Source of the DNA: a virus
Virus record (IMG/VR): IMGVR_UViG_3300031972_002613
Location: 1-25,344 of that record
Reading direction: 5' to 3' (one strand)
Length of the DNA stretch: 25,344 nucleotides
Each line of letters opens with the position of its first letter. Position 1 is the first letter of the stretch. Below are positions 15,363 through 23,200 of the stretch, in pieces. The position numbers and the translations under genes are program-made. Below the pieces are notes generated by a model. That model had not been told where the DNA came from and made no database searches. It saw nothing but the letters and a program-made list of their open reading frames with translations.

Positions 15363-16066
15363 TGGAAATCAAAGATGAAACAATCTATTTGTATGGAGAT
15401 GAGATCGGAAGATGCGACTTTATACAATCATGGGGAAATGACATTATGGCTGTCAATGCGGCCAGAGCCTCATTTGGCGTTGAGAAAGAAGAGCTAGATG
15501 AAAAAGATAAAAAACTTATCAACTTTCTAGTGAAGCATAAACATACGTCAGTGTTTGAACACGGCGGAATCACTTTTAGATGTGTTGTGCCTTTGTTTGT
15601 GCGTTCTCAACATCATCGTCATAGGACTTGGTCTTATAACGAGATCTCAAGGCGATACACAAACGTCAACCTGCAGTTCTATGAGCCAGAAAGCTTTAGA
15701 ACCCAGCATAAAAGCAACAGACAGGCATCAAACGATAAAGATCTAATCAATCCAGAGTTGCAACATTCCTTCCGAAGCCGAAAAATTAGCGATCACGTTC
15801 GGGTGCATCACAGTCAGAGTTTACAGCTTTATGATACAATGATTGGAGCAGGAGTTTGTCGAGAACAAGCAAGAGGGGTACTACCCCAGAACCTCTACAC
15901 AACTTACTATGCATCGGCTAATGTCTCAAACATTATAAAGTTCATTGGGCTTAGAGACAAGCCGGAAGCACAACAAGAGATTCGGGTACTAGCACAAGCA
16001 ATGAAAAAGTTCTTAGAAAGAGAGTTCCCACACACAGAAGAAGCAATGGGGGCTGATTATGATTGA
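15362..16066 (+). CDS. thyX: Flavin-dependent thymidylate synthase
   Basis: 234 aa from the ATG at 15362, which overlaps the preceding stop (TAATG); a TTG at 15356 is in frame but less likely. The ThyX signature RHRxxSxNExSxRY is complete: RHRTWSYNEISRRY (86-99). HTSVFEHGGITF (61-72) and GVCREQARGVLPQNLYTT are the conserved FAD/dUMP-site segments, with the catalytic region intact. It makes dTMP from dUMP using FAD and methylenetetrahydrofolate, and pairs logically with the dCMP-deaminase-like gene (7860) and class II RNR (11047/13225). Confidence 0.95.
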   Translation: MEIKDETIYLYGDEIGRCDFIQSWGNDIMAVNAARASFGVEKEELDEKDKKLINFLVKHKHTSVFEHGGITFRCVVPLFVRSQHHRHRTWSYNEISRRYTNVNLQFYEPESFRTQHKSNRQASNDKDLINPELQHSFRSRKISDHVRVHHSQSLQLYDTMIGAGVCREQARGVLPQNLYTTYYASANVSNIIKFIGLRDKPEAQQEIRVLAQAMKKFLEREFPHTEEAMGADYD

Positions 16067-16148
16067 TTATTTTATTTTTGGACTGACTGTATCGTTCGTT
16101 CTCGTTTTTGGTTTTGCCTATCTTTCAGCACTCAAAGGGGATGATTGA
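16059..16148 (+). CDS. 29-aa single-span membrane peptide
   Basis: The ATG at 16059 overlaps the thyX stop by 8 bp, with a GGGGG stretch 7-8 nt upstream. The product is MIDYFIFGLTVSFVL followed by VFGFAYLSALKGDD: about 20 uninterrupted hydrophobic residues with a charged cytoplasmic-like end. It fills the otherwise empty 74 bp between thyX and the next gene and overlaps that gene's ATG by 8 bp, as other gene pairs here do. A real but tiny gene is likely. Its function is unknown; holin-like or envelope-acting are guesses. Confidence 0.5.
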   Translation: MIDYFIFGLTVSFVLVFGFAYLSALKGDD

Positions 16149-16995
16149 GTATGAATACGATGAAGTTGTTGTTGGGGGCAACATTTCTTCATTGGTTTTT
16201 GCCATAGAAAACAAACTTCCAATCATCTCAACCCGATGGGAAGACTTTCAGATGTATGATAGATTAGAATACGATGAAAGATGGGTAGAGACGTTTGATA
16301 AAGTGGGGATCCCAAGCGATCACTGGGAAGCCGATTATAAAACTCATACAAAAAAGATAATGAGTTCCGGCTTATCAGAGTTGCTTGGGATTCTTCATTT
16401 GTATCACGGAAGGCATTACCCAAAAATCTATTGCCCTTTCAACGATGGAATGTATTTCCACGAAGGGAAGATGAGGATTATCGCAAGCAACAAGTTTGAC
16501 TTTCACGTAAAGGCCAACACATACCACGTTTTCGATGCTGAGCAGATAAAAAACAAATCGTTTGAGGTCGAGAGCATAGAAAATAAAAAAGAGTTTAGAA
16601 TAGTTGATTATCTTATAGCAAAGAAGCCACTGAGATATCCAGGCAACGGAGTTCAGGGCAATGACTTTTTTGTAAATGAGATCATCACAAAAAACGTTAG
16701 AGAACATTATGCGATCTCTTATCTAAACAGCCGTCAGATAAACAGACACAACTATGCTGACTATTCTGTTCGCTTCAAAGCACAAGACATAATGAAGGCC
16801 GCCGGCATCACAGGATACGCCAGAGCAGACAAGCCACACCTTTTTCGTGGCATCTCATTAAGACCTCAAAAAAGAGAAATTTACTCTTTAGAGAAAAAAA
16901 ATTATAAAAATGTGGATAATTTTCGCTTCCCAAACGTCCAACATAGATGGGGTGTTTGCGAAAGTTTGCTTAAATTGGATTTACCGGCACTATGA
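16141..16995 (+). CDS. Uncharacterised protein with Rossmann-like N-terminus
   Basis: 284 aa from the ATG at 16141, preferred over an in-frame TTG at 16108. The AAAGGGG run abuts the ATG, too close for normal initiation, so coupling to the 29-aa gene is likely. EYDEVVVGGNISSLVFAIEN (5-24) looks like a beta-alpha-beta nucleotide-binding start (VVVGGNISS in place of GxGxxG). The remainder is mixed alpha/beta and rich in Lys, Tyr and His (DFHVKANTYHVFDAEQI, SLRPQKREIYSLEKK), with no further motif I can name. It could be an FAD/NAD-dependent enzyme, but the evidence is one motif. Its stop overlaps the next gene by ATGA. Confidence 0.5.
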   Translation: MIEYEYDEVVVGGNISSLVFAIENKLPIISTRWEDFQMYDRLEYDERWVETFDKVGIPSDHWEADYKTHTKKIMSSGLSELLGILHLYHGRHYPKIYCPFNDGMYFHEGKMRIIASNKFDFHVKANTYHVFDAEQIKNKSFEVESIENKKEFRIVDYLIAKKPLRYPGNGVQGNDFFVNEIITKNVREHYAISYLNSRQINRHNYADYSVRFKAQDIMKAAGITGYARADKPHLFRGISLRPQKREIYSLEKKNYKNVDNFRFPNVQHRWGVCESLLKLDLPAL

Positions 16996-17831
16996 CAGGA
17001 CTAGGAACAGTAACAAACATGGTTGGAGTTATTCCTTCTTTTGACCGACGCATTGACTTTGGTTTTGAGTGGGATGACTGCCTAACACCACTAGAACACG
17101 ACTATACCCTTCTAGAAAGGTCGGTAATGGAGTGCGCAACTGTTGGATGTTCCAGTATTTGGATTTGTTGCGACCCTCACATGATTCCTCTAACAAAAGA
17201 AAGGATAGGGGAGGTCGCATTAGACCCAGTTTGGGCAAGACGGCCTTTTGAGAGAGAAGGGTGGAAACTCAAAAGATATATTCCAATTTTTTATGTGCCT
17301 ATAAACTCAATGCACATAAACAAAATGGAGAGTGTTGCTTGGCAAATCATTTGGGCAGCACATTCATCTTATTATGTATCAAAGTTTATCTCAAAATGGA
17401 CAACATACGATAAAGTTTATGTTTCTTCTCCTTTTGGGGTGTATGACTTTGAGGCTCTAAGAGAAAAGCGAGAGATCATCCGAAAAAACAATGTCTTTTT
17501 ACAATACGACAACAAAGACGTAACACACGACATGCCGCTTGGTTTTTGTTTTACCGCAGAAGATTTTATCGAGTCCCGAAGAAACCTTCGTCGGCTTTTT
17601 ACCGAAAAAGGCAAAGAAATTTACGAAGAAGGAACAAAATGGGTCTTTGATAACATAAAAAACAAAGATTACGAGCTAATTACTATAGAGGAGTTTTATC
17701 CCCTAAGAACATTCCAAGATCTAAGAAACTATTATGGGTCCAGCCTAACTTTTGATTATAAAAAGAAAAACTGGCTCGTACCAAAAGTTTGGTTTGACCG
17801 AACAAGCACAAAGGAAAATGAAAATGAATAA
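16992..17831 (+). CDS. Putative nucleotidyltransferase-fold (GT-A-like) protein
   Basis: 279 aa, ATGA overlap with the previous gene. The N-terminus VGVIPSFDRRIDFGFEWDDC, then ECATVGCSSIWICCDPHMIP and GEVALDPVW resemble the early strands of sugar-nucleotide transferases ('vIPaaG...', 'a...g...i.iv...d..pl'). The classic glycine-rich loop is replaced by SFDRRIDFGF. The C-terminal half has the DIKNKDYELI-type charged helices. It may act with the upstream protein, with which it is translationally coupled. An uncharacterised phage family is as likely as a true transferase. Confidence 0.45.
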   Translation: MTGLGTVTNMVGVIPSFDRRIDFGFEWDDCLTPLEHDYTLLERSVMECATVGCSSIWICCDPHMIPLTKERIGEVALDPVWARRPFEREGWKLKRYIPIFYVPINSMHINKMESVAWQIIWAAHSSYYVSKFISKWTTYDKVYVSSPFGVYDFEALREKREIIRKNNVFLQYDNKDVTHDMPLGFCFTAEDFIESRRNLRRLFTEKGKEIYEEGTKWVFDNIKNKDYELITIEEFYPLRTFQDLRNYYGSSLTFDYKKKNWLVPKVWFDRTSTKENENE

Positions 17832-18123
17832 GTTATTTGCTTTACTTTTAGTAGCATTGTTTATGACAAGTTGCGAAATCTATACTAACCAAGTTTATAT
17901 GAGAGACCCAGTAACCCCACACTATTCTTTTGATACGTGGTATGGGCCTGATTGTTATAACTCAGATCTTCAACATACAACGGGCTATGACTCACACGTT
18001 TGCAAGTGGCACTGCGCATCTTATGATGGTCAGTATAGAGTAAGCTTAGAGATTCGCTTTGAAGAGCAATACAATAACGAGTGGCGAATCAGAGAATATG
18101 TAAGTCCACATAACTGTTATTAG
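17818..18123 (+). CDS. Small phage lipoprotein
   Basis: 101 aa from the ATG at 17818 (or 99 aa from the ATG at 17824, which is better spaced from AAAGGA). MNKLFALLLVALFMTSC is a lipoprotein signal peptide whose lipobox-like MTSC would acylate the Cys, with Glu next. The mature domain is Tyr- and Cys-rich (WYGPDCYN, VCKWHCASYDGQY) and ends PHNCY. It overlaps the previous gene by 14 bp. Unlike Rz1 spanins it is not proline-rich. It may alter the host outer membrane during infection, but no family is recognised. Confidence 0.65.
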   Translation: MKMNKLFALLLVALFMTSCEIYTNQVYMRDPVTPHYSFDTWYGPDCYNSDLQHTTGYDSHVCKWHCASYDGQYRVSLEIRFEEQYNNEWRIREYVSPHNCY

Positions 18124-18143
18124 CATAATCGGTATATCAGAAA

Positions 18144-18581
18144 ATGGCTATTGAAAGAACAAATCCAATCCACGCTAAAATGTTTATTTACATTAGTCAC
18201 ATTCTTCCGCAAATCAACGCTGGAAGGATTTGGATTTGTAGCACTACCCTTGCCTTGGTCCGAGCCGACGGAGAGGGCTGGTATGCCTATGAGGACCTTA
18301 CAGGGCTAGCTGAAGAGTTTAGTCAAGGCAAAAAGAATGGAAAACAAGTAAAACAAGTGATTGATGACTTTGCTGAGGGTAAATGGAATACCAAGCTAAA
18401 AAAAGAAGCAAAGATTCTTTATACGAAGCTAGCCGAAAAAGCAAACAACAAGCTTCAAGACGCAACTTATTTTGTTTACGGAAACTTTCCACCTGATAAC
18501 AAAGCACAACTAAGCACAGAGAACGCTAATTTTGTATTAGGATTGGCGCTTCGAAAACTAGACGAACTGAAAAAACAATGA
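18144..18581 (+). CDS. Uncharacterised protein
   Basis: 145 aa. The start at 18144 lacks a clear ribosome binding site; ATG 18180 is a weaker option. No domain recognised. A beta-like N-terminal part (ICSTTLALVRADGEGWYAYE) is followed by a Lys-rich helical part. The last 4 bp overlap the methyltransferase start (ATGA), placing it in the same transcript. Confidence 0.5.
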   Translation: MAIERTNPIHAKMFIYISHILPQINAGRIWICSTTLALVRADGEGWYAYEDLTGLAEEFSQGKKNGKQVKQVIDDFAEGKWNTKLKKEAKILYTKLAEKANNKLQDATYFVYGNFPPDNKAQLSTENANFVLGLALRKLDELKKQ

Positions 18582-18958
18582 TCAAGACAGAAGATCGAAT
18601 AAAAAAGAACGGAGAGGTCTTCACACCTGACTGGCTAGTAAAAGAAATGTTAGGCAAGCTTCCAGAAGATGTTTGGGATCCAAATAAAACATTCTTAGAA
18701 CCAGCAGGAGGCGACGGAAACTTTGTAGAGGCTATTATCAAAGAGAAAGTATCACGAGGCCACGATCCACACAAAGCACTACAAACCACATACGCAGTCG
18801 AACTAATGGAAGACAACGTTATAAAAATGAAGTGGCGAGCAATCTTAGCAGCAGGTCTAAACGTTGATGATGAGGCGGCTAGGAAGATTGTAGACAGAAA
18901 CATTCGACAAGGCAATTTCTTAGAGATTGATGATTTTGTTGAGTTTTTTAATGTTTGA
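18578..18958 (+). CDS. Adenine methyltransferase, N-terminal part (split)
   Basis: 126 aa holding the N-terminal motifs of a gamma-type N6-adenine methyltransferase: motif X GEVFTPDWLVKEML (12-25), motif I FLEPAGGDGNFVEAI (39-53, the AdoMet loop), motif II-like TTYAVELMEDNV, and motif III-like NIRQGNFLEIDDF. It ends FFNV-TGA exactly where the catalytic NPPY should follow. NPPY begins in another frame at 18951, overlapping by 8 bp. The break lies in a T6 run (18944-18949). Either the enzyme is made as two subunits, or the frame is joined by +1 frameshifting, or the run is a mutation or sequence error. Removing one T gives one continuous frame. Confidence 0.8.
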   Translation: MIKTEDRIKKNGEVFTPDWLVKEMLGKLPEDVWDPNKTFLEPAGGDGNFVEAIIKEKVSRGHDPHKALQTTYAVELMEDNVIKMKWRAILAAGLNVDDEAARKIVDRNIRQGNFLEIDDFVEFFNV

Positions 18959-19844
18959 CGTTATAGTTGGAAATCCACCTTATCAAGAAAAGAAAGCCGA
19001 GAACAAAACCTCAAAAAAGATCTGGGATAAGTTTGTTGATAGAACATTAGATCTCCTAAACAAAGAAGCTTATCTTTGCTTAGTTCATCCGGCTGGTTGG
19101 CGCAACTATGGAGGGCGATGGAAAAAACTAGCCAACAAGATGTTAGAAAGAAAGTTTTTATATTTAGATATCAACGATGTAAAGGCCGGCATCGCAACTT
19201 TCGACGTTCAGACAAGGTATGACTGGTATGTCCTCCAAAACAAAGAAGCCGGCGGCGAGACACTGATCAAAGATCAAAACAACAAGGTATATACCTACGA
19301 TATATCAAACTTAGATTTTATTCCCAGTGGTAAGTTTGAGGAGATCTTCAAACTAGTAGCCACCGAACAGCAAGATACTGTAGAAATGATTTATGATTCA
19401 TCTTACCACAGTCAGCGTGCGTGGATGAACAAAGAAAAGACATCAACGTTTGTTTACCCTTGTATAATAAACGTTGCCAAAGAAGATAAACTATCATTAT
19501 GGTGGTCGAAGCGCAAGAAAGGCCACTTTGGGGAAAAGAAAGTTATCTTCGGTAAACGAGGCGCCAATGTTCTTGTCGACGCCAAAGGAGAATACGGCCT
19601 TTGCGAAGATGGTAGAGCAATTATTGATGAAGAGTTAGCACTACCACTGATCAAACAAGCAATGCAAAGCAAGGAGTTTGTTGAGCTAATGAAGTTTTGT
19701 GATGTTGGTGGTTTAAAAGTTACATACAACCATAGAGTTATTGCTTTGTTTCGAAAAGACTTTTGGAAAGAATTTATCGATGACAATGCTTTGTATTTGT
19801 ATTACGCCCAGCAGAACAATGCCCTCGGAACGCTTGACTTCTGA
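18951..19844 (+). CDS. Adenine methyltransferase, catalytic C-terminal part (split)
   Basis: 297 aa from the ATG at 18951 (MFDVIVGNPPYQEK). Motif IV NPPY (8-11) is the adenine-methylation site. LCLVHPAGWRN is the motif VI-like segment after it. The rest (IATFDVQTRYDWYVLQN, VIFGKRGANVLVD) is a target-recognition-type region. The open frame extends upstream to 18927, but that reads as hydrophobic leader without motifs. It has no AdoMet-binding motif of its own and depends on the preceding gene. There is no ribosome binding site before 18951, so it relies on coupling or frameshifting. It may protect phage DNA or methylate the host; the target site cannot be read here. The -35 box of the next promoter lies in its last codons. 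Confidence 0.8.
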   Translation: MFDVIVGNPPYQEKKAENKTSKKIWDKFVDRTLDLLNKEAYLCLVHPAGWRNYGGRWKKLANKMLERKFLYLDINDVKAGIATFDVQTRYDWYVLQNKEAGGETLIKDQNNKVYTYDISNLDFIPSGKFEEIFKLVATEQQDTVEMIYDSSYHSQRAWMNKEKTSTFVYPCIINVAKEDKLSLWWSKRKKGHFGEKKVIFGKRGANVLVDAKGEYGLCEDGRAIIDEELALPLIKQAMQSKEFVELMKFCDVGGLKVTYNHRVIALFRKDFWKEFIDDNALYLYYAQQNNALGTLDF

Positions 19845-19862
19845 CCCTGGCCGTGGTACAAT
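19834..19862 (+). promoter_or_regulatory. Sigma70-type promoter for tRNA and dnaE
   Basis: TTGACT (19834-19839), 17-bp spacer, TACAAT (19857-19862). The -35 box overlaps the methyltransferase stop codon. The stretch CGTGGTACAATACGGCTCT (19852-19870) is 18/19 identical to the promoter at 24484-24502, so this is a repeated promoter element. Confidence 0.8.
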
Positions 19863-19893
19863 ACGGCTCTGGCGTGAAAAAACGTAAATAAGT

Positions 19894-19923
19894 GTGGATA
19901 AGATCCTCACCTCGTTCGTCTAA
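19894..19923 (+). repeat. 30-nt intergenic repeat, copy 2
   Basis: GTGGATAAGATCC, variable TCAC, then CTCGTTCGTCTAA: 25/30 identical to 5927-5956. With the preceding T it contains TGTGGATAA (19893-19901), an exact reverse complement of the DnaA-box consensus TTATCCACA. GTGA (19874-19877) could pair with the variable TCAC (19907-19910). It lies between the promoter and the tRNA. Confidence 0.6.
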
Positions 19924-19939
19924 TAGATGGACCCGGAAC

Positions 19940-20011
19940 GCCGCCGTAGCTCAACGGCAGAGCAACGCACTTGTAATGCGTAGGCTATCGGTTCAAATCC
20001 GATCGGCGGCT
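19940..20011 (+). tRNA. tRNA-Thr (anticodon UGU)
   Basis: Full cloverleaf. Acceptor GCCGCCG (19940-19946) pairs with CGGCGGC (20004-20010). The D stem is GCTC/GAGC. The anticodon stem is ACGCA (19965-19969)/TGCGT with loop CTTGTAA, giving anticodon TGT (19972-19974). The variable loop is short. The T stem is ATCGG/CCGAT with loop TTCAAAT. Discriminator is T; CCA is not encoded. It reads ACA codons, which are very common in the phage genes here. Confidence 0.93.
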
Positions 20012-20028
20012 TTAGATAAGGAGGAGTG

Positions 20029-20268
20029 ATGGCAGAACTAAATGATAGAACGGTGCGTGAATCAAGCTTGAATACACTTCGAAAAATGATGGACGCACCA
20101 AGAAAGAAGACAGAAAGGAAGAAGAATCTAAACAAACTGATTTCTGTTTTGATTAAAGAACTTAAACAAGACTTGGCAGAAGATGAAGAAATGAAGCTTT
20201 ACTTTGCTTTGTCGAGAGCCCCGATCGCAGAGATTAAGAAAACTCTCGTGTCTGGCGAAATTACATAA
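20029..20268 (+). CDS. Small basic helical protein, unknown
   Basis: 79 aa from the ATG at 20029; AAGGAGG (20018-20024) is well spaced for it, while an in-frame GTG at 20026 would be too close. It is highly charged and Lys-rich (PRKKTERKKNLNKLISVLIKELKQDL), fully helical by composition, with no Cys and no signal peptide. It sits 18 bp after the tRNA and 11 bp before dnaE. It could bind nucleic acid or the polymerase, but no family is recognised. Confidence 0.55.
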   Translation: MAELNDRTVRESSLNTLRKMMDAPRKKTERKKNLNKLISVLIKELKQDLAEDEEMKLYFALSRAPIAEIKKTLVSGEIT

Positions 20269-20279
20269 AAAGGAGAAGA

Positions 20280-23200
20280 ATGAAAGAAAGAATTGAATCA
20301 AAACTTAAATTTGTAAACTTACACGGGCACTCTTGTGTTGGATCTCCTTTTGACGCTCTAGGATATCCGGATGAGCACATGGATTTCAGCTACAACAACG
20401 GGTGTGATGCTGTTGCTCTAACCGATCATGGGAACATGAATGGCTTTTCTCATCAATACCTTCATTGGAAGAAGATGAAGAACGAAGGAAAAGAGTTCAA
20501 GGCCGTGTATGGGGTTGAGGCTTACTTCCATCCTTCGATCAAAGACTGGAAAGAAGAAAAGCTTCGTATCGAAGAAGACAAGAAGCAAGCAAAGAAACTG
20601 GCCAAGGCTGAAGGAATGTCTATTGAAGATGAGGGATCGACTCGTTCAAGAAACTCTCCAATCAATCACCGACGCCACCTTGTGCTCTTGGCGCAGAACC
20701 AGACCGGTCTAAACAATCTTTTCTCGCTTGTCTCTAAGTCACACCAAGGGGACAACTATTATCGATATCCCAGAATGGATTACGATCTTCTTCGTGAGCA
20801 CTCCGAAGGGGTTATTGTAACTTCTGCTTGTCTTGGCGGATACATTGCTAAGATTATGTGGCAGATGTTAGATCAATCTGATGAGGAGATCATCGCAGAA
20901 GCGGTAAGCCAATCCAAAGAAATGCTTGAGATCTTTGGAGAGCGATTCTTTCTAGAACTACAGTGGAACTCTATCCCAGAGCAGCACAGACTAAACAAGA
21001 TTATTATTGCTGTGGCTCAAGAACTAAACATTGAGCTTGTATCAACTGCGGATGCACACTATCCCAGCCCAGAGCTTTGGAAGGACCGCTTGCTTTACAG
21101 GAACTTGGGTTGGATGAACAGAAAGTCCAATCCAGACTATGAGATCAGCATCCCTGAGACCTTAGAAGAAGTTGGGTATGAGTTGTATCCTAAGAATGGC
21201 GACCAGATGTGGCAAGCATACAAAGACTATTCTGCTGAAGTTGGAGAAACTTACGATGATGATCTAGTCCGTGGTAGCATTGAAAGAACTCACTGGATCG
21301 CACACGAACTGATTTCTGACTTTGAGCCGGATGCTGAGGTTCGCCTTCCTGACTTTGTTGTGCCGGAAAGTGAAACAGCTGACAGCCAGCTGGTGAAACT
21401 AGCGATTGAAGGAATGACAGAGCTTGGCCTCGCTGATAATGATGAGTATGTTGCAAGGATCCGTGAAGAGATTGAAGTAATCAAAGAACGAGGCTTTGCA
21501 AAATACTTTCTTACAATGAAGGCAATTGCTGATAGAGCCAACGAGATGATGCTTTCAGGTCCAGGTCGAGGTTCAGCAGCGGGCTCTCTTTTGGCTTATG
21601 TGCTAAAGATTACACAGATCGATCCAATCAAACACGGGCTTTTGTTCTCTCGTTTTATGACGAAAGACGCAACAGACTATCCTGACATTGACTTTGATGT
21701 TTCACGCAGTATGGAAATCAAAGAAGTGCTGGCAGAAGAGTGGGGTGAGGATTCAGTTGTGCCGATCTCAAACTTCAACACTCTCAAGCTAAGATCTCTA
21801 ATCAAAGATGTCTCAAAGTTTTATGGTATTCCCTTCACAGAGGTAAACAAAGTAACTTCTGTTATGATCAAGGAAGCCACGCCACTAGCAAAGGCAGCGC
21901 ACGGTATGACTGCCGGTATGTATGTACCAACTTATGAAGAAACAGTTCTCTATTCCGAAAGCTTACAGAGTTTCCTAACAAAGTATCCTGAAGTTGGTGA
22001 GCGCCTCAGTGCTTTGTTAGGACAAGTCCGTTCTCTTTCTAGACATGCCGGTGGTGTTGTTGTTGGAGACGATCTAAAGAAGTGGATGCCCCTTATTGCA
22101 TCTGGTGGAGTTGTACAAACCCCGTGGTCAGAAGGGCAAAACGTAAGACACTTGGAGCCACTTGGCTTTATTAAGTTTGATGTTCTTGGACTAACAACAT
22201 TAGCGATTATGGAAGGTGCGATTTATCACATTCTTCGTCGGCATCACGGGATCGAAGAACCAACTTTCGATCAGATCCGAGACTTCTATGATAAAAACCT
22301 TCATCCAGACAAGATCGATCTAGACGATGAAGAAGTTTATAAAGACATTTTCCAAGCAGGAAAGTGGGCCGGCATCTTCCAGTTCGCCAATGAAGGAGCA
22401 CAAAAGCTTTGCTCAAACTCAAAAGTAGAGTCCATTATTGATCTTTCCGCTGTGACTTCCATTTATCGACCTGGGCCTCTTTCGGCTGGTGTTGATAAAG
22501 ATTACATCGCAGCAAAGGAAAGCCCTCAATACATCAAGTACGACCATCCAATCATTCGCACGATCTTGGAGCCAACATACGGCTTTATGATTTTCCAAGA
22601 GCAGATTGCTCAGTTGGCTGCTGAACTTGGAAAGGGCCTTACTCTTGATGATGGAAACAAGCTTAGAAAGTTGCTTACAAAGAAGGGCCTTTCTGAAAAG
22701 AAGATGAAGGAGAAAGCAGACATTAAACAAAAGTTCTTGGAGGGCTGTTATGAAAAGGGTTACAAGGGCGGCGAAGATCTTTGGAGAAAGTTTGAGTACT
22801 TCTCTGGTTACGGCTTTAACAAATCTCACGCTGTTTGTTATTCTGTTATTAGCTATCAGTGTGCTTGGCTTTATAAGTATTTTCCATCCGAATGGACCGC
22901 TGCGTTTTTGGATAACGAACCGGATGCGAAGAAGGAAGCAGCGATTGCGACAGCGAAAGGAGCAGGATTTAATGTAGAGAAGATCAGCATCAACTCTTCC
23001 GGTCGTTGCTGGGAAATCTCTCAAGATGGGCAAACTCTTTATCAGCCACTATCTTCCATCAAGGGGCTGGGTGACGCTGCTATCAATGAGATTATGGCTC
23101 ATCGCCCATTTCACAAAGTAGAAGACCTTATCTTTTCAGAAGAGATCTCATACTCCAAACTAAATAAGAAAGCGCTTGATGTTCTTTGTCGGGCTCAGGC

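Noticed and set aside
16911-16919. Exact DnaA-box complement TGTGGATAA
   Set aside because: It is inside a coding region, isolated from other copies and from AT-rich repeats; one chance hit is plausible.
18941-18958. Classical -1 slippery heptamer in GTTTTTTA joining the methyltransferase halves
   Set aside because: The downstream frame is +1, not -1, relative to the first, so a -1 shift would not enter it.
22419-23033. Long open frame on the minus strand opposite dnaE
   Set aside because: It is antisense to a highly conserved gene, with no ribosome binding site and no recognisable motifs.
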